DNA of 17,936 nt from Hallerella sp964501065 (lineage in GTDB: Bacteria; Fibrobacterota; Fibrobacteria; Fibrobacterales; Fibrobacteraceae): contig CAZCRF010000053.1 of NCBI GenBank assembly GCA_964501065.1, forward strand, positions 1-17,936, written 5' to 3'. Below, piece after piece: positions 1-5,335 of this stretch. Below the pieces are notes generated by a model. The model saw only the letters and a program-made list of their open reading frames with translations. It did not search any database and was not told the DNA's origin. Within the stretch, counting starts at the first letter, position 1. The number at the start of each line of letters is the position of its first letter. A program made the translations under genes and the position numbers.

Positions 1-1
1 A

Positions 2-619
2 AAAAGTTTTTGTGACAGCCGAGACGGGACTGTTTACAATTTTGTCGTCATCGGCTCGCAGACCTGGATGGCGCAGAACTTGAACTACCGCTACACGCAA
101 GGGACGGCAGACCTGGATTCTTCGAGCTTCTGCTACGATGACGATGCGAGCAACTGCGACTCTTACGGAAGGCTTTACCTTTGGAGCGCGGCGATGGACT
201 CGGCGGCGGTCTTCTCGGCGAACGGTTCCGGTTGCGGCTACGGGAAAACTTGCACGACGACGGAACCCGTGCGCGGCGTCTGCCCGGAGGGATGGCACTT
301 GCCGACGCAAGCAGAGTTCGAAACGCTGATTGAGGCCGTGGGCGGCGATTCCGAGGCCGGTAAAAAGCTCAAATCGGGGAGCGGTTGGAACGACAATGGA
401 AACGGCTCGGACGATTACGGTTTTTCGGCTTTGCCGGCGGGTTTCCGCCGCTCGGGCGGAGACTTCTACTTTGCGGGCAACCACGCGTACTTTTGGAGTG
501 CCACTGAGTACGAAACGTACGGCGCGCGCAGCATGCACTTGTACTACTACAGCGACGCCGCGTACTTGTACAACAACAACGAGAACTACGCGTTCTCCGT
601 CCGTTGTCTCAAGGACTAG
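2..619 (+). CDS. FISUMP-domain protein, C-terminal part (5' end outside window)
   Basis: The reading frame is open from the first bases of the window, so this is the end of a longer gene. The visible part is one complete FISUMP domain (Fibrobacter succinogenes major paralogous domain). It starts with a DGTVYNFVVIGSQTWMAQNL block at about codons 8-27. A CYDDD...YGRLYLW segment follows, then the CPEGWHLPTQAEF signature, a GSGWNDNGNGSDDYGFSALP stretch, the FWSATEY segment and the terminal VRCLKD. Paired cysteines and many aromatic, Gly and Asn residues fit an extracellular or cell-surface protein, but the signal peptide would lie outside the window. The family is strongly expanded in Fibrobacter, and its biochemical function is not established. 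The internal ATG at 68 is inside the conserved WMAQNLNY block and is not the true start. Identification is firm; function is unknown. Confidence 0.93.
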   Translation, partial: KSFCDSRDGTVYNFVVIGSQTWMAQNLNYRYTQGTADLDSSSFCYDDDASNCDSYGRLYLWSAAMDSAAVFSANGSGCGYGKTCTTTEPVRGVCPEGWHLPTQAEFETLIEAVGGDSEAGKKLKSGSGWNDNGNGSDDYGFSALPAGFRRSGGDFYFAGNHAYFWSATEYETYGARSMHLYYYSDAAYLYNNNENYAFSVRCLKD

Positions 620-817
620 GGCTGGGCATAAATTGTCATTCTGAGCAGCATCTTCGTCATTCGCCAAAGGTGTTCATCCCGCTACAGTAAAGGGGGGGGG
701 CTGTCTGCCGACAGGCTGGTGCGTTGCTCCACATGACGATGCTCCCCTTGACTGTCAACTAAACCCTCAACACTTCATACGGACTACCAAGCTAAGCTCT
801 AAGAACTAAAGCCGCCC

Positions 818-898
818 GTGCCAACGACAAAACCGTCCGTTCGACGGACGAGAGCCTCCATGCCAATGGGAAAACGGTTCTCTTGGTGAACATCCTCC
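818..898 (+). repeat. Imperfect direct repeat, period about 42
   Basis: Two adjacent units begin GTGCCAACGACAAAACCGT (818) and ATGCCAATGGGAAAACGGT (860), and both end in CCTCC. Identity is clear in the first 19 bases and fades toward the middle, where the first unit carries the 834-850 hairpin. This may be a degenerate non-coding duplication. Confidence 0.4.
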
Positions 899-905
899 CG
901 AAGCC

Positions 906-936
906 TTTCCGAAAAGGACAAAGTTTTTTATATTTG
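906..936 (+). promoter_or_regulatory. Candidate Bacteroidetes-like promoter of tRNA-Pro
   Basis: TATATTTG (929-936) matches the TAnnTTTG -7 element known for Bacteroidetes. It lies 19 bases after TTTC (906-909), a one-mismatch version of the TTTG -33 element. The tRNA starts 7 bases after the -7 element, leaving almost no leader. The spacing fits the consensus well. Whether Fibrobacteres sigma factors use this element is inference. Confidence 0.5.
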
Positions 937-942
937 GAGGGA

Positions 943-1016
943 CGGGATGTAGCTCAGCCTGGTAGAGCGTCTGCTTTGGGAGCAGAATGTCGTCAGTTCG
1001 AATCTGGCTATCCCGA
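943..1016 (+). tRNA. tRNA-Pro (anticodon TGG)
   Basis: A complete cloverleaf can be drawn by hand. The acceptor stem pairs CGGGATG (943-949) with TATCCCG (1009-1015), with one G-T pair, and the discriminator is A1016. The D arm is GCTC/GAGC. The anticodon stem TCTGC/GCAGA encloses the loop TTTGGGA, giving anticodon TGG for proline. The T arm GTCAG/CTGGC encloses TTCGAAT. The 3' CCA is not encoded, because TAAG follows, so it must be added after transcription. The TGG anticodon can read all or most CCN codons by wobble. Confidence 0.96.
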
Positions 1017-1021
1017 TAAGC

Positions 1022-1042
1022 GACCCCTTTGCGGGGTCTTTT
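1022..1042 (+). terminator. Rho-independent terminator after tRNA-Pro
   Basis: A GACCCC/GGGGTC stem (1022-1027 with 1033-1038), loop TTTGC, is followed by TTTTC. It lies 5 bases after the tRNA end. It also sits within 10-15 bases of the start codon of the next gene, so it would form part of that gene's leader if transcription reads through. Confidence 0.8.
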
Positions 1043-1055
1043 CTGTAGAATGCAT

Positions 1056-2060
1056 ATGAAAAGATGGCTGCTAGCGATTTGCCTCGCCGTTTCCTTTGCC
1101 TATTCGCAAACTCTCGAAACGGTCTTCGAAGATTCCACATACCAGCTCACGGGGGTCGCCGTGTCTAAATCGGGGCGGCTGTTTACCTGCTATCCGCATT
1201 GGGACGGCCCGTATCGGGATGCCCTGGTCGAAATCCGCGACGGCGAAAAATTCCCGTACCCGGACACCAACTGGAGCCGGAATCTTTTTTCTTCCGTGCA
1301 GGCGGTAGTCATCGATTCCAAGGACAGGATGTGGGTCGTGGAGCCGCGCGCAAGGCGCATTTTGCAAATCGATTTGCGGACGGATGACGTCAAGCGAATT
1401 TGGTCTTTGGACTCCATCCTCCCGGAACGCGCCTATTTGAACGACATCCGTGTGGATGCAAGTCGGGAAGTCGCTTACGTCTCCAATTCGGGGGAGGGCG
1501 GCGGAATCGCCGTGCTCAGCCTGCGGACGGGACGCGCCCACTTGGCTCTGCAAAACCAGCCGAGCGTACTGGCGGACGCGGATTACGTGTTGAAGAGCCG
1601 CGGAAAGCCCCTGGAGGTCTCCGGGAAACCTTACCGTGCAAACGTCGACGGCATCGCGCTCTCCCCGGACGGCAAGTTCCTTTATTACAAGTCCCTGACG
1701 GACGACCGCCTCTTCCGCATCCCGACCTTTGTCCTGCGCAATGCGAAGCTCTCCGCCGAAATGGTGGAGAGGAACGCGGAATTTCTCGGGCGCTTCGTCG
1801 CGTCGGACGGGATGGCCGTCGACGCATCCGGGAACGTCTTCCTCGGGGATTTGGAAAAAAGGCGCATCGTGAAAATTTCGCCGGAGCTTGAAATGTCGGA
1901 AGTCGTCCCCCCATCGGACGGGGAACTCCCTTGGCCGGACAGCTACCAAATCGCGGACGGGTATCTTTACATCTCTTGCTCCCGGATTGACGACGAACCC
2001 AGGTTTCACGGCGGCGAGCCGTTCCCCGGTCCGTTTAGGATTTTGCGATTGAAGCTGTAG
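1056..2060 (+). CDS. Exported Yellow/major-royal-jelly-family beta-propeller protein
   Basis: The protein has 334 residues. A Sec signal peptide is visible (MKRWLLAICLAVSFAYS, cleavage near residue 17), which favours the ATG at 1056 over the in-frame ATG at 1050 or the upstream TTG at 1029. The mature part matches the MRJP/Yellow family fold. Diagnostic blocks are VVIDSKDRMWVVE (84-96), YLNDIRVD (127-134), AYVSNSGEGG (140-149), VDGIALSPDGKFLYYKSL (197-214) and DRLFRIPT (217-224). SDGMAVDASGNVFLGDL (250-266) resembles a blade motif of SMP-30/gluconolactonase-like propellers. Bacterial members are often annotated as L-dopachrome tautomerase-related, but their substrates are generally unknown. 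It probably works in the periplasm or outside the cell. The stop lies one base before the first possible start of the deaminase gene, so the two are likely co-transcribed. No promoter of its own is visible between it and the tRNA. Family call firm, function open. Confidence 0.85.
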   Translation: MKRWLLAICLAVSFAYSQTLETVFEDSTYQLTGVAVSKSGRLFTCYPHWDGPYRDALVEIRDGEKFPYPDTNWSRNLFSSVQAVVIDSKDRMWVVEPRARRILQIDLRTDDVKRIWSLDSILPERAYLNDIRVDASREVAYVSNSGEGGGIAVLSLRTGRAHLALQNQPSVLADADYVLKSRGKPLEVSGKPYRANVDGIALSPDGKFLYYKSLTDDRLFRIPTFVLRNAKLSAEMVERNAEFLGRFVASDGMAVDASGNVFLGDLEKRRIVKISPELEMSEVVPPSDGELPWPDSYQIADGYLYISCSRIDDEPRFHGGEPFPGPFRILRLKL

Positions 2061-2091
2061 AATGTATTTTAGGGAAAATTTCGAGGTCACG

Positions 2092-2643
2092 ATGAATGAA
2101 GAACGCAGAAAGTTGCGGGACGAAGTCTATACGGAAATGATGCTCGCCCAGGCGCGTCTTTCGAAGGATGAAAACACGCAGATGGGCGCAGTCCTCGTCT
2201 CCGGCGACGGTCGGGTGCTCAGCACGGGCTACAACGGCGCCCCGGCCGGTTTCGACGACGCGACCATCCCCTACACGCGAGAAAAGAGACGGTTGGCCTA
2301 CGACCTTTTGGACGCGGACTCCGGGAGCTTGATTTCCCACCACGAATTCGAGGCGAACAAATACCCGTTCATGGTCCATGCGGAAATCAACGCGCTCCAT
2401 TACGCGAGGGGGAAGGTTCCGCCGGGCTCCAAGCTCTACGTCATCGGGTTCCCCTGCGAACGCTGCGCCCTTGAAATCGCCCTTTCCGGAGTCTCGGAAG
2501 TTTTCGTGACGAAGGACGATTACGACGCCAAATCCTCCCTCAACGACAGCCGCGACACGGCCTATTACATGTTCGCCCAGGCGAAGATTGCCGTGACGAT
2601 TTGCGGAAAACGCTTGCGCCCCGTCATTTCCGCCCCTAAGTAA
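2092..2643 (+). CDS. Deoxycytidylate (dCMP) deaminase family protein
   Basis: This is a 183-residue zinc-dependent cytidine-deaminase-fold enzyme. The Zn/catalytic motifs are HAE (H96, E98) and PCERC (P121, C122, C125). The N-terminal TGYNGAPAGFDD stretch (45-56) and the overall length fit the dCMP deaminase/ComEB family, which converts dCMP to dUMP for thymidylate synthesis. Relatives acting on other nucleotides or on riboflavin precursors cannot be excluded. About 40 residues lie between the GAPAG motif and HAE, a region that often contains a third zinc ligand or an allosteric site; here it holds HHEFE (83-87). The start at 2092 is chosen because GAGGT (2083-2087) is a fair ribosome site. 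An in-frame ATG at 2062 would add ten residues and begins right after the upstream stop. It lies in one transcription unit with the propeller gene. Confidence 0.87.
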   Translation: MNEERRKLRDEVYTEMMLAQARLSKDENTQMGAVLVSGDGRVLSTGYNGAPAGFDDATIPYTREKRRLAYDLLDADSGSLISHHEFEANKYPFMVHAEINALHYARGKVPPGSKLYVIGFPCERCALEIALSGVSEVFVTKDDYDAKSSLNDSRDTAYYMFAQAKIAVTICGKRLRPVISAPK

Positions 2644-2657
2644 AAAATAGGCGGTCT

Positions 2658-2690
2658 TTTCTTCCGAATCGTGAAAATTTTCTAAATTTG
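2658..2690 (+). promoter_or_regulatory. Candidate promoter of the small Lys-rich gene
   Basis: TAAATTTG (2683-2690) is a perfect TAnnTTTG. TTTC (2658-2661) lies 21 bases upstream. A TTCCGAA word occurs at 2662 and, at nearly the same distance (21 versus 22 bases) from the element, also upstream of tRNA-Pro at 907. The predicted start would be roughly 7 bases downstream, about 30 bases before the ATG at 2729. Confidence 0.45.
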
Positions 2691-2728
2691 GCGCAAAAAT
2701 AATTGAACATCATCTACCGAGGTAAAAT

Positions 2729-3046
2729 ATGGCTGAAAACGAAAAAATTGAAACCCCTGAAATCAAGACAGAAACGGTTTCCGTGGAAGAGAAGGAATCC
2801 GCCGAGAGATCGGACAAGGGCGTTTCCGCGAAGAAGAACGACAAAAAGCCTCGGCGTCGCCCCTCCGGCAAATTCGGGAACAATTCCAAGAAGAAGGCGG
2901 TCTTCTCCGACACGCTCGCGGATCGTTTTGGCGCCGCCCTTTCCGGCAAGCTCAAGCGCGGCATTGAAGACGACCTCAAGCGAAAAATCAAGGCGGCTCA
3001 GTCCGACCCGAAGGTGCAGGAAGCGAGCGCCAAGTTCGGCAAGTAA
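2729..3046 (+). CDS. Small Lys-rich hypothetical protein
   Basis: This 105-residue protein has no recognised family. Residues 1-25 are Glu-rich and probably disordered. Residues 30-60 are strongly basic (SAKKNDKKPRRRPSGKFG and following). The last 45 residues look helical and mixed-charge (DTLADRFGAAL, KLKRGIEDDLKRKIKAAQ). There is no signal peptide or membrane segment. The layout, an acidic then basic tail plus a short helical part, could suit a nucleic-acid- or ribosome-associated protein, but this is only inference. Support for a real gene: a GAGG ribosome site (2719-2722) 6 bases before the ATG, a promoter-like TAAATTTG upstream, and a strong terminator just after the stop. It appears to be a monocistronic unit. 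Confidence 0.75.
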   Translation: MAENEKIETPEIKTETVSVEEKESAERSDKGVSAKKNDKKPRRRPSGKFGNNSKKKAVFSDTLADRFGAALSGKLKRGIEDDLKRKIKAAQSDPKVQEASAKFGK

Positions 3047-3065
3047 ACCCGGTTCTTTTAAAAGG

Positions 3066-3092
3066 AATCCGCAGCGTCCCTGCGGATTTTTT
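3066..3092 (+). terminator. Strong rho-independent terminator, possibly bidirectional
   Basis: A perfect 9-bp stem AATCCGCAG/CTGCGGATT (3066-3074 with 3080-3088), loop CGTCC, runs into TTTTTT. On the opposite strand the same stem is followed by CCTTTT, so it may also end the convergent minus-strand operon that stops at 3164. Confidence 0.85.
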
Positions 3093-3163
3093 GTTTCGGA
3101 GTTTAATTCTTCGGGGGGGCAAGATGCCGGTCTCTTATGCGCAAAAATCCGTTTGTGAAGGAT

Positions 3164-4072
3164 TCAACGCGCCTTTCCCGGTCTCTTCGCGGGCTTCTTC
3201 TTCGGGGAGAACAGCGGTGGGTCAGGGATGGCGTAGTAACATCTGTCCCTCGCGTCGAACTTCTCTTGCTTGCGGTATTCGTCGGCGCTGACGAAAGTCC
3301 AGCCATCCTCGCACTTTCCGTCTGCCGAAATTTTGACTTCTCTGGAAATGAGTTTTTTGGAAGTGCTGTCGTATTTGTTTTTGATGCAGTGGGGCACTAG
3401 TACGCGTTTCCTCCATTCGCTTCTGTCATCAAGAAACCAGCCCTTGTCGCATTTTCCGCTGTCCAACGGATAGCGGAGTTTAGAGACGAACCTGCCCCGT
3501 TCGCTGTCGTACTGTCTCGCGAAAGTAACCTCGTGTGACTTGCCGGCCTTGTCCAAGTAGATGAAGTCGCAGACGCGTCGGATGCCGTAAAAATGTTCAG
3601 AACCTGCAATGTAATTGTGACAGGATTTGCAATGTTTACAAGCATTCAGAGCGGAATCCCGTTCGGCTTTCGAAAAATGCCGTTTCCGGTTTTCGCCCGT
3701 GTCCAAAACGAAAGTGAGCGGCGGCGAGAGCGGGACGGAAAGAAGGCATTCTGAATCTTGATTTTGCCAACCTTTGGGGCAGTTTTGGGAAATTTTCTCA
3801 TCTTTGAAGAAAGCCGCATATGCGTCTTCGGGAGCTAGGTTCTCTAGGTGATACGTTACGATGGCCTTAAAACCGAATCCCCGGCCGGAAGAATTCGGAG
3901 ACTTGCCGGAAAGGCTTTCCCGACTGATGGAAACTTCATGAACATATACCCAATACAACTCTCCCGTCGTCGCATCCCTTACCGTATCCTGCCATCTAGG
4001 GCCGGAAAAAACGGCAAAGGCCGGTCTGGCGAGAAAAACGGAGAAAAAGCACAAAGCGAAAATCGGTTTCAT
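3164..4072 (-). CDS. Exported Cys-rich protein with FISUMP-like CxxGW repeats
   Basis: The protein has 302 residues and no recognised family. A signal peptide (MKPIFALCFFSVFLARPAFA) sets the start at 4072; an upstream in-frame start at 4114 would bury it. That ATG overlaps the stop of the preceding gene by 4 bases (ATGA), which implies translational coupling. Three CxxGW motifs occur: CPKGW (98), CDKGWFLDDRSEW (208) and CEDGWTFVSADEY (254). The last two have the same spacing as the FISUMP signature CPEGWHLPTQAEF and lie in tandem segments, both flanked by a later Cys (C229, C278). A CKHCKSCH cluster (145-152) includes one CxxCH, the c-type haem motif, but could equally form disulfides or bind metal. 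The C-terminus is Lys/Pro-rich (KKKPAKRPGKAR). Location is probably periplasmic or surface. Function unknown. Confidence 0.8.
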   Translation of the reverse strand: MKPIFALCFFSVFLARPAFAVFSGPRWQDTVRDATTGELYWVYVHEVSISRESLSGKSPNSSGRGFGFKAIVTYHLENLAPEDAYAAFFKDEKISQNCPKGWQNQDSECLLSVPLSPPLTFVLDTGENRKRHFSKAERDSALNACKHCKSCHNYIAGSEHFYGIRRVCDFIYLDKAGKSHEVTFARQYDSERGRFVSKLRYPLDSGKCDKGWFLDDRSEWRKRVLVPHCIKNKYDSTSKKLISREVKISADGKCEDGWTFVSADEYRKQEKFDARDRCYYAIPDPPLFSPKKKPAKRPGKAR

Positions 4073-4980
4073 CTTCCCAGCTCCAAATCGTGGAGTTTCC
4101 TTAAAAAGCGGCAATGGAGCTTCTTCAGTTCCCGTATGACATCGACCTTGCGGCGCAAGTAAAGCTTTTCAACAGGAAAATCCCATTCGGGAGCTTCGTT
4201 GTCGTCCAAAATTTTACTTAATTTGTTAGATTCTTTGATAAACGAAGCTTCTTCTTCTGGGGAAAGGTTCGGGAGACCGAGGATTCTCCTCCTTCTGTTT
4301 TCTCGCAATATCAACTGCCTAAGTGTGAAGATGAACTGGTGCGCGAGTTCGTGGGACTTCACGTTCTCCAGCTCCTCGCCCTTCCACTCGTCAGAAAGAT
4401 ACGTCATCGAGTTTGGACGGACATAAGGGTCCGTAGATTCCTCGTCGATTCCATACTGATACGTGCAGCCGTAATAATCATTTTTTGAGCCATTGTCGCC
4501 AAGTATCTCGGTGCACTTGTTGACGATTTCATCGTCTCGGACGATTTCTTCATTATCCAAGCCCGGCCGCCAAAAGTTCACGTCGTCGGGTTCATAGAAT
4601 GCCGCCATCCGCTGGAACTCCTCAATATCCGCAGAATCTGTGTGGGTTTCCGGAAGAAGAAACCAATTGTTTTCTTCCACGGCTGAAACCTCTTCGGGGC
4701 AGCCGAGACTCTGCAAGTAGGCGTCGAAAGCTTCCTCGTATCTTCGGGCGTTCTCCTCCGTCTCCCAGGCGTTCCAGCCGTATCGGGCGGAATTCCCGAT
4801 CAGCTCCCGCAGGAGAAGCTCCTCCCATTCGGGAAGCTCGTCCTTTTCGCGTTCAACCGCGCGGAGGAATTTCGAAAGGAAGCTTTTCGATTCGGCGAAT
4901 CCGCTCCGCGGTTCGGCGCAGGCTTTCCCCGGTGCGTAGTTTTTGTGTTCCGGTGCCGCGGTCTGATTTTCTTTGTCCAT
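4069..4980 (-). CDS. Hypothetical protein with HExxH zincin motif
   Basis: The protein has 303 residues, no signal peptide and no membrane segment, so it is probably cytosolic. The only functional signature is VKSHELAHQFIF: H210, E211 and H214 form an HExxH motif with the surrounding hydrophobic pattern expected of zinc metallopeptidases. A third zinc ligand is not obvious; the Glu-rich helix PEEEASFIKE (241-250) could supply one. The protein is rich in Glu, Asp, Trp and Tyr, and its second half is helical and charged (RENRRRRILGL, YLRRKVDVIRELKKL). A strong AAAGGAG ribosome site lies just upstream of the ATG. It is the first gene of a two-gene minus-strand unit with the exported CxxGW protein. 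Base composition looks somewhat more A/T-rich than parE and parC. It may be a protease or a zincin-fold protein of unknown target. Confidence 0.72.
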   Translation of the reverse strand: MDKENQTAAPEHKNYAPGKACAEPRSGFAESKSFLSKFLRAVEREKDELPEWEELLLRELIGNSARYGWNAWETEENARRYEEAFDAYLQSLGCPEEVSAVEENNWFLLPETHTDSADIEEFQRMAAFYEPDDVNFWRPGLDNEEIVRDDEIVNKCTEILGDNGSKNDYYGCTYQYGIDEESTDPYVRPNSMTYLSDEWKGEELENVKSHELAHQFIFTLRQLILRENRRRRILGLPNLSPEEEASFIKESNKLSKILDDNEAPEWDFPVEKLYLRRKVDVIRELKKLHCRFLRKLHDLELGR

Positions 4981-5022
4981 GTGGACTCCTTTGCGCTATG
5001 CGCGTTAAGTGGCTCGCCTAAG

Positions 5023-5086
5023 TTTACACCGAATGTTTTTAAACTAGTCGGAGTTTCTGCCCTCTGGGTGTAAAATGTTGTTTACA
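5023..5086. promoter_or_regulatory. Candidate operator: TGTAAA/TTTACA inverted repeats
   Basis: TGTAAA (5069-5074) and TTTACA (5081-5086) form an inverted repeat with a 6-base spacer. The longer arm GGTGTAAA (5067-5074) is also matched by its exact complement TTTACACC at 5023-5030. Three half-sites in a divergent intergenic region suggest a transcription factor site or a looping arrangement. The regulator is not identifiable. The core recalls BirA-type half-sites, but the spacing is too short. Confidence 0.35.
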
Positions 5087-5188
5087 AGGTGGGCTCAGCG
5101 AGCCTTTCCCGGTTTTTCGACGTCTTCGGATGTACGGACAGATTCCAAAGACGCCTTCCCATCCATCGCATGAAACAAAATGCCCACT

Positions 5189-5219
5189 TGTGCAGTAGAA
5201 ATGAAATTTCTATCTTTGG
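5189..5219 (+). promoter_or_regulatory. Candidate promoter for parE-parC
   Basis: TTG (5189-5191), 20 bases, then TATCTTTG (5212-5219) matches the Bacteroidetes -33/-7 layout well. It would give a leader of about 110 bases. A second, weaker element CAAATTTG at 5255-5262 would give a shorter leader beginning near the repeat at 5277. Confidence 0.4.
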
Positions 5220-5276
5220 GCTGGAATTCGGACTGCCACTCCCGGTTCGGCATTCAAATTTGGCAAAATTTTATTC

Positions 5277-5307
5277 CTATTGAACGCGCCCGGCGAAACT
5301 CGCGGGC
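5277..5307 (+). repeat. Leader repeat copy 1 (CTATTGAACGCGCCC plus hairpin)
   Basis: The 15-base word CTATTGAACGCGCCC (5277-5291) occurs again, exactly, on the minus strand at 14734-14748 in front of the giant helicase gene. In both places it leads into a CCCG...CGGG stem; here it is GCCCG (5288-5292) with CGGGC (5303-5307). It lies about 30 bases upstream of the parE start, within the presumed leader. Confidence 0.5.
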
Positions 5308-5335
5308 ACTATCGAGGAGTTTGGATTCAAGGTTT

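Larger units (their letters stand above)
620..942. other. Intergenic region before tRNA-Pro, no gene seen
   Basis: No convincing coding frame was found in these 323 bases. The region holds a run of nine G at 692-700, directly followed by a small hairpin (CTGTC/GACAG, 701-705 and 710-714). A second hairpin has a 7-bp stem (834-840 with 844-850, loop TCG). An imperfect 42-base direct repeat and the tRNA promoter candidate are listed separately. A GTCATTCTGAGC stretch near 635-646 resembles dispersed intergenic repeats seen in many genomes. Neither hairpin is followed by a T-tract, so no clear terminator for the FISUMP gene is visible. Confidence 0.6.
4981..5335. other. Divergent intergenic region between the HExxH gene and parE
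   Basis: These 355 bases contain regulatory-looking sequence and no convincing gene. The open frame that extends parE upstream to 5180 has no conserved start and translates to non-topoisomerase sequence, so it is taken as leader. Three TGTAAA-type half-sites, promoter-like boxes and a hairpin-bearing repeat next to parE are listed separately. The ribosome site of the minus-strand gene is the complement of CTCCTTT at 4987-4993. Confidence 0.65.

Noticed and set aside
1071..2090. 339-codon open frame antisense to the propeller gene
   Set aside because: The plus-strand frame has a signal peptide and MRJP motifs; the antisense frame has none.
5069..5086. BirA operator reading of TGTAAA...TTTACA
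   Set aside because: BirA sites have about 14-16 bases between the arms; here there are 6, and no biotin gene is nearby.
5180..5335. N-terminal extension of parE by 52 codons
   Set aside because: The extension does not resemble topoisomerase sequence. The conserved N-terminus begins at 5336, and a promoter-like box falls inside the extension.
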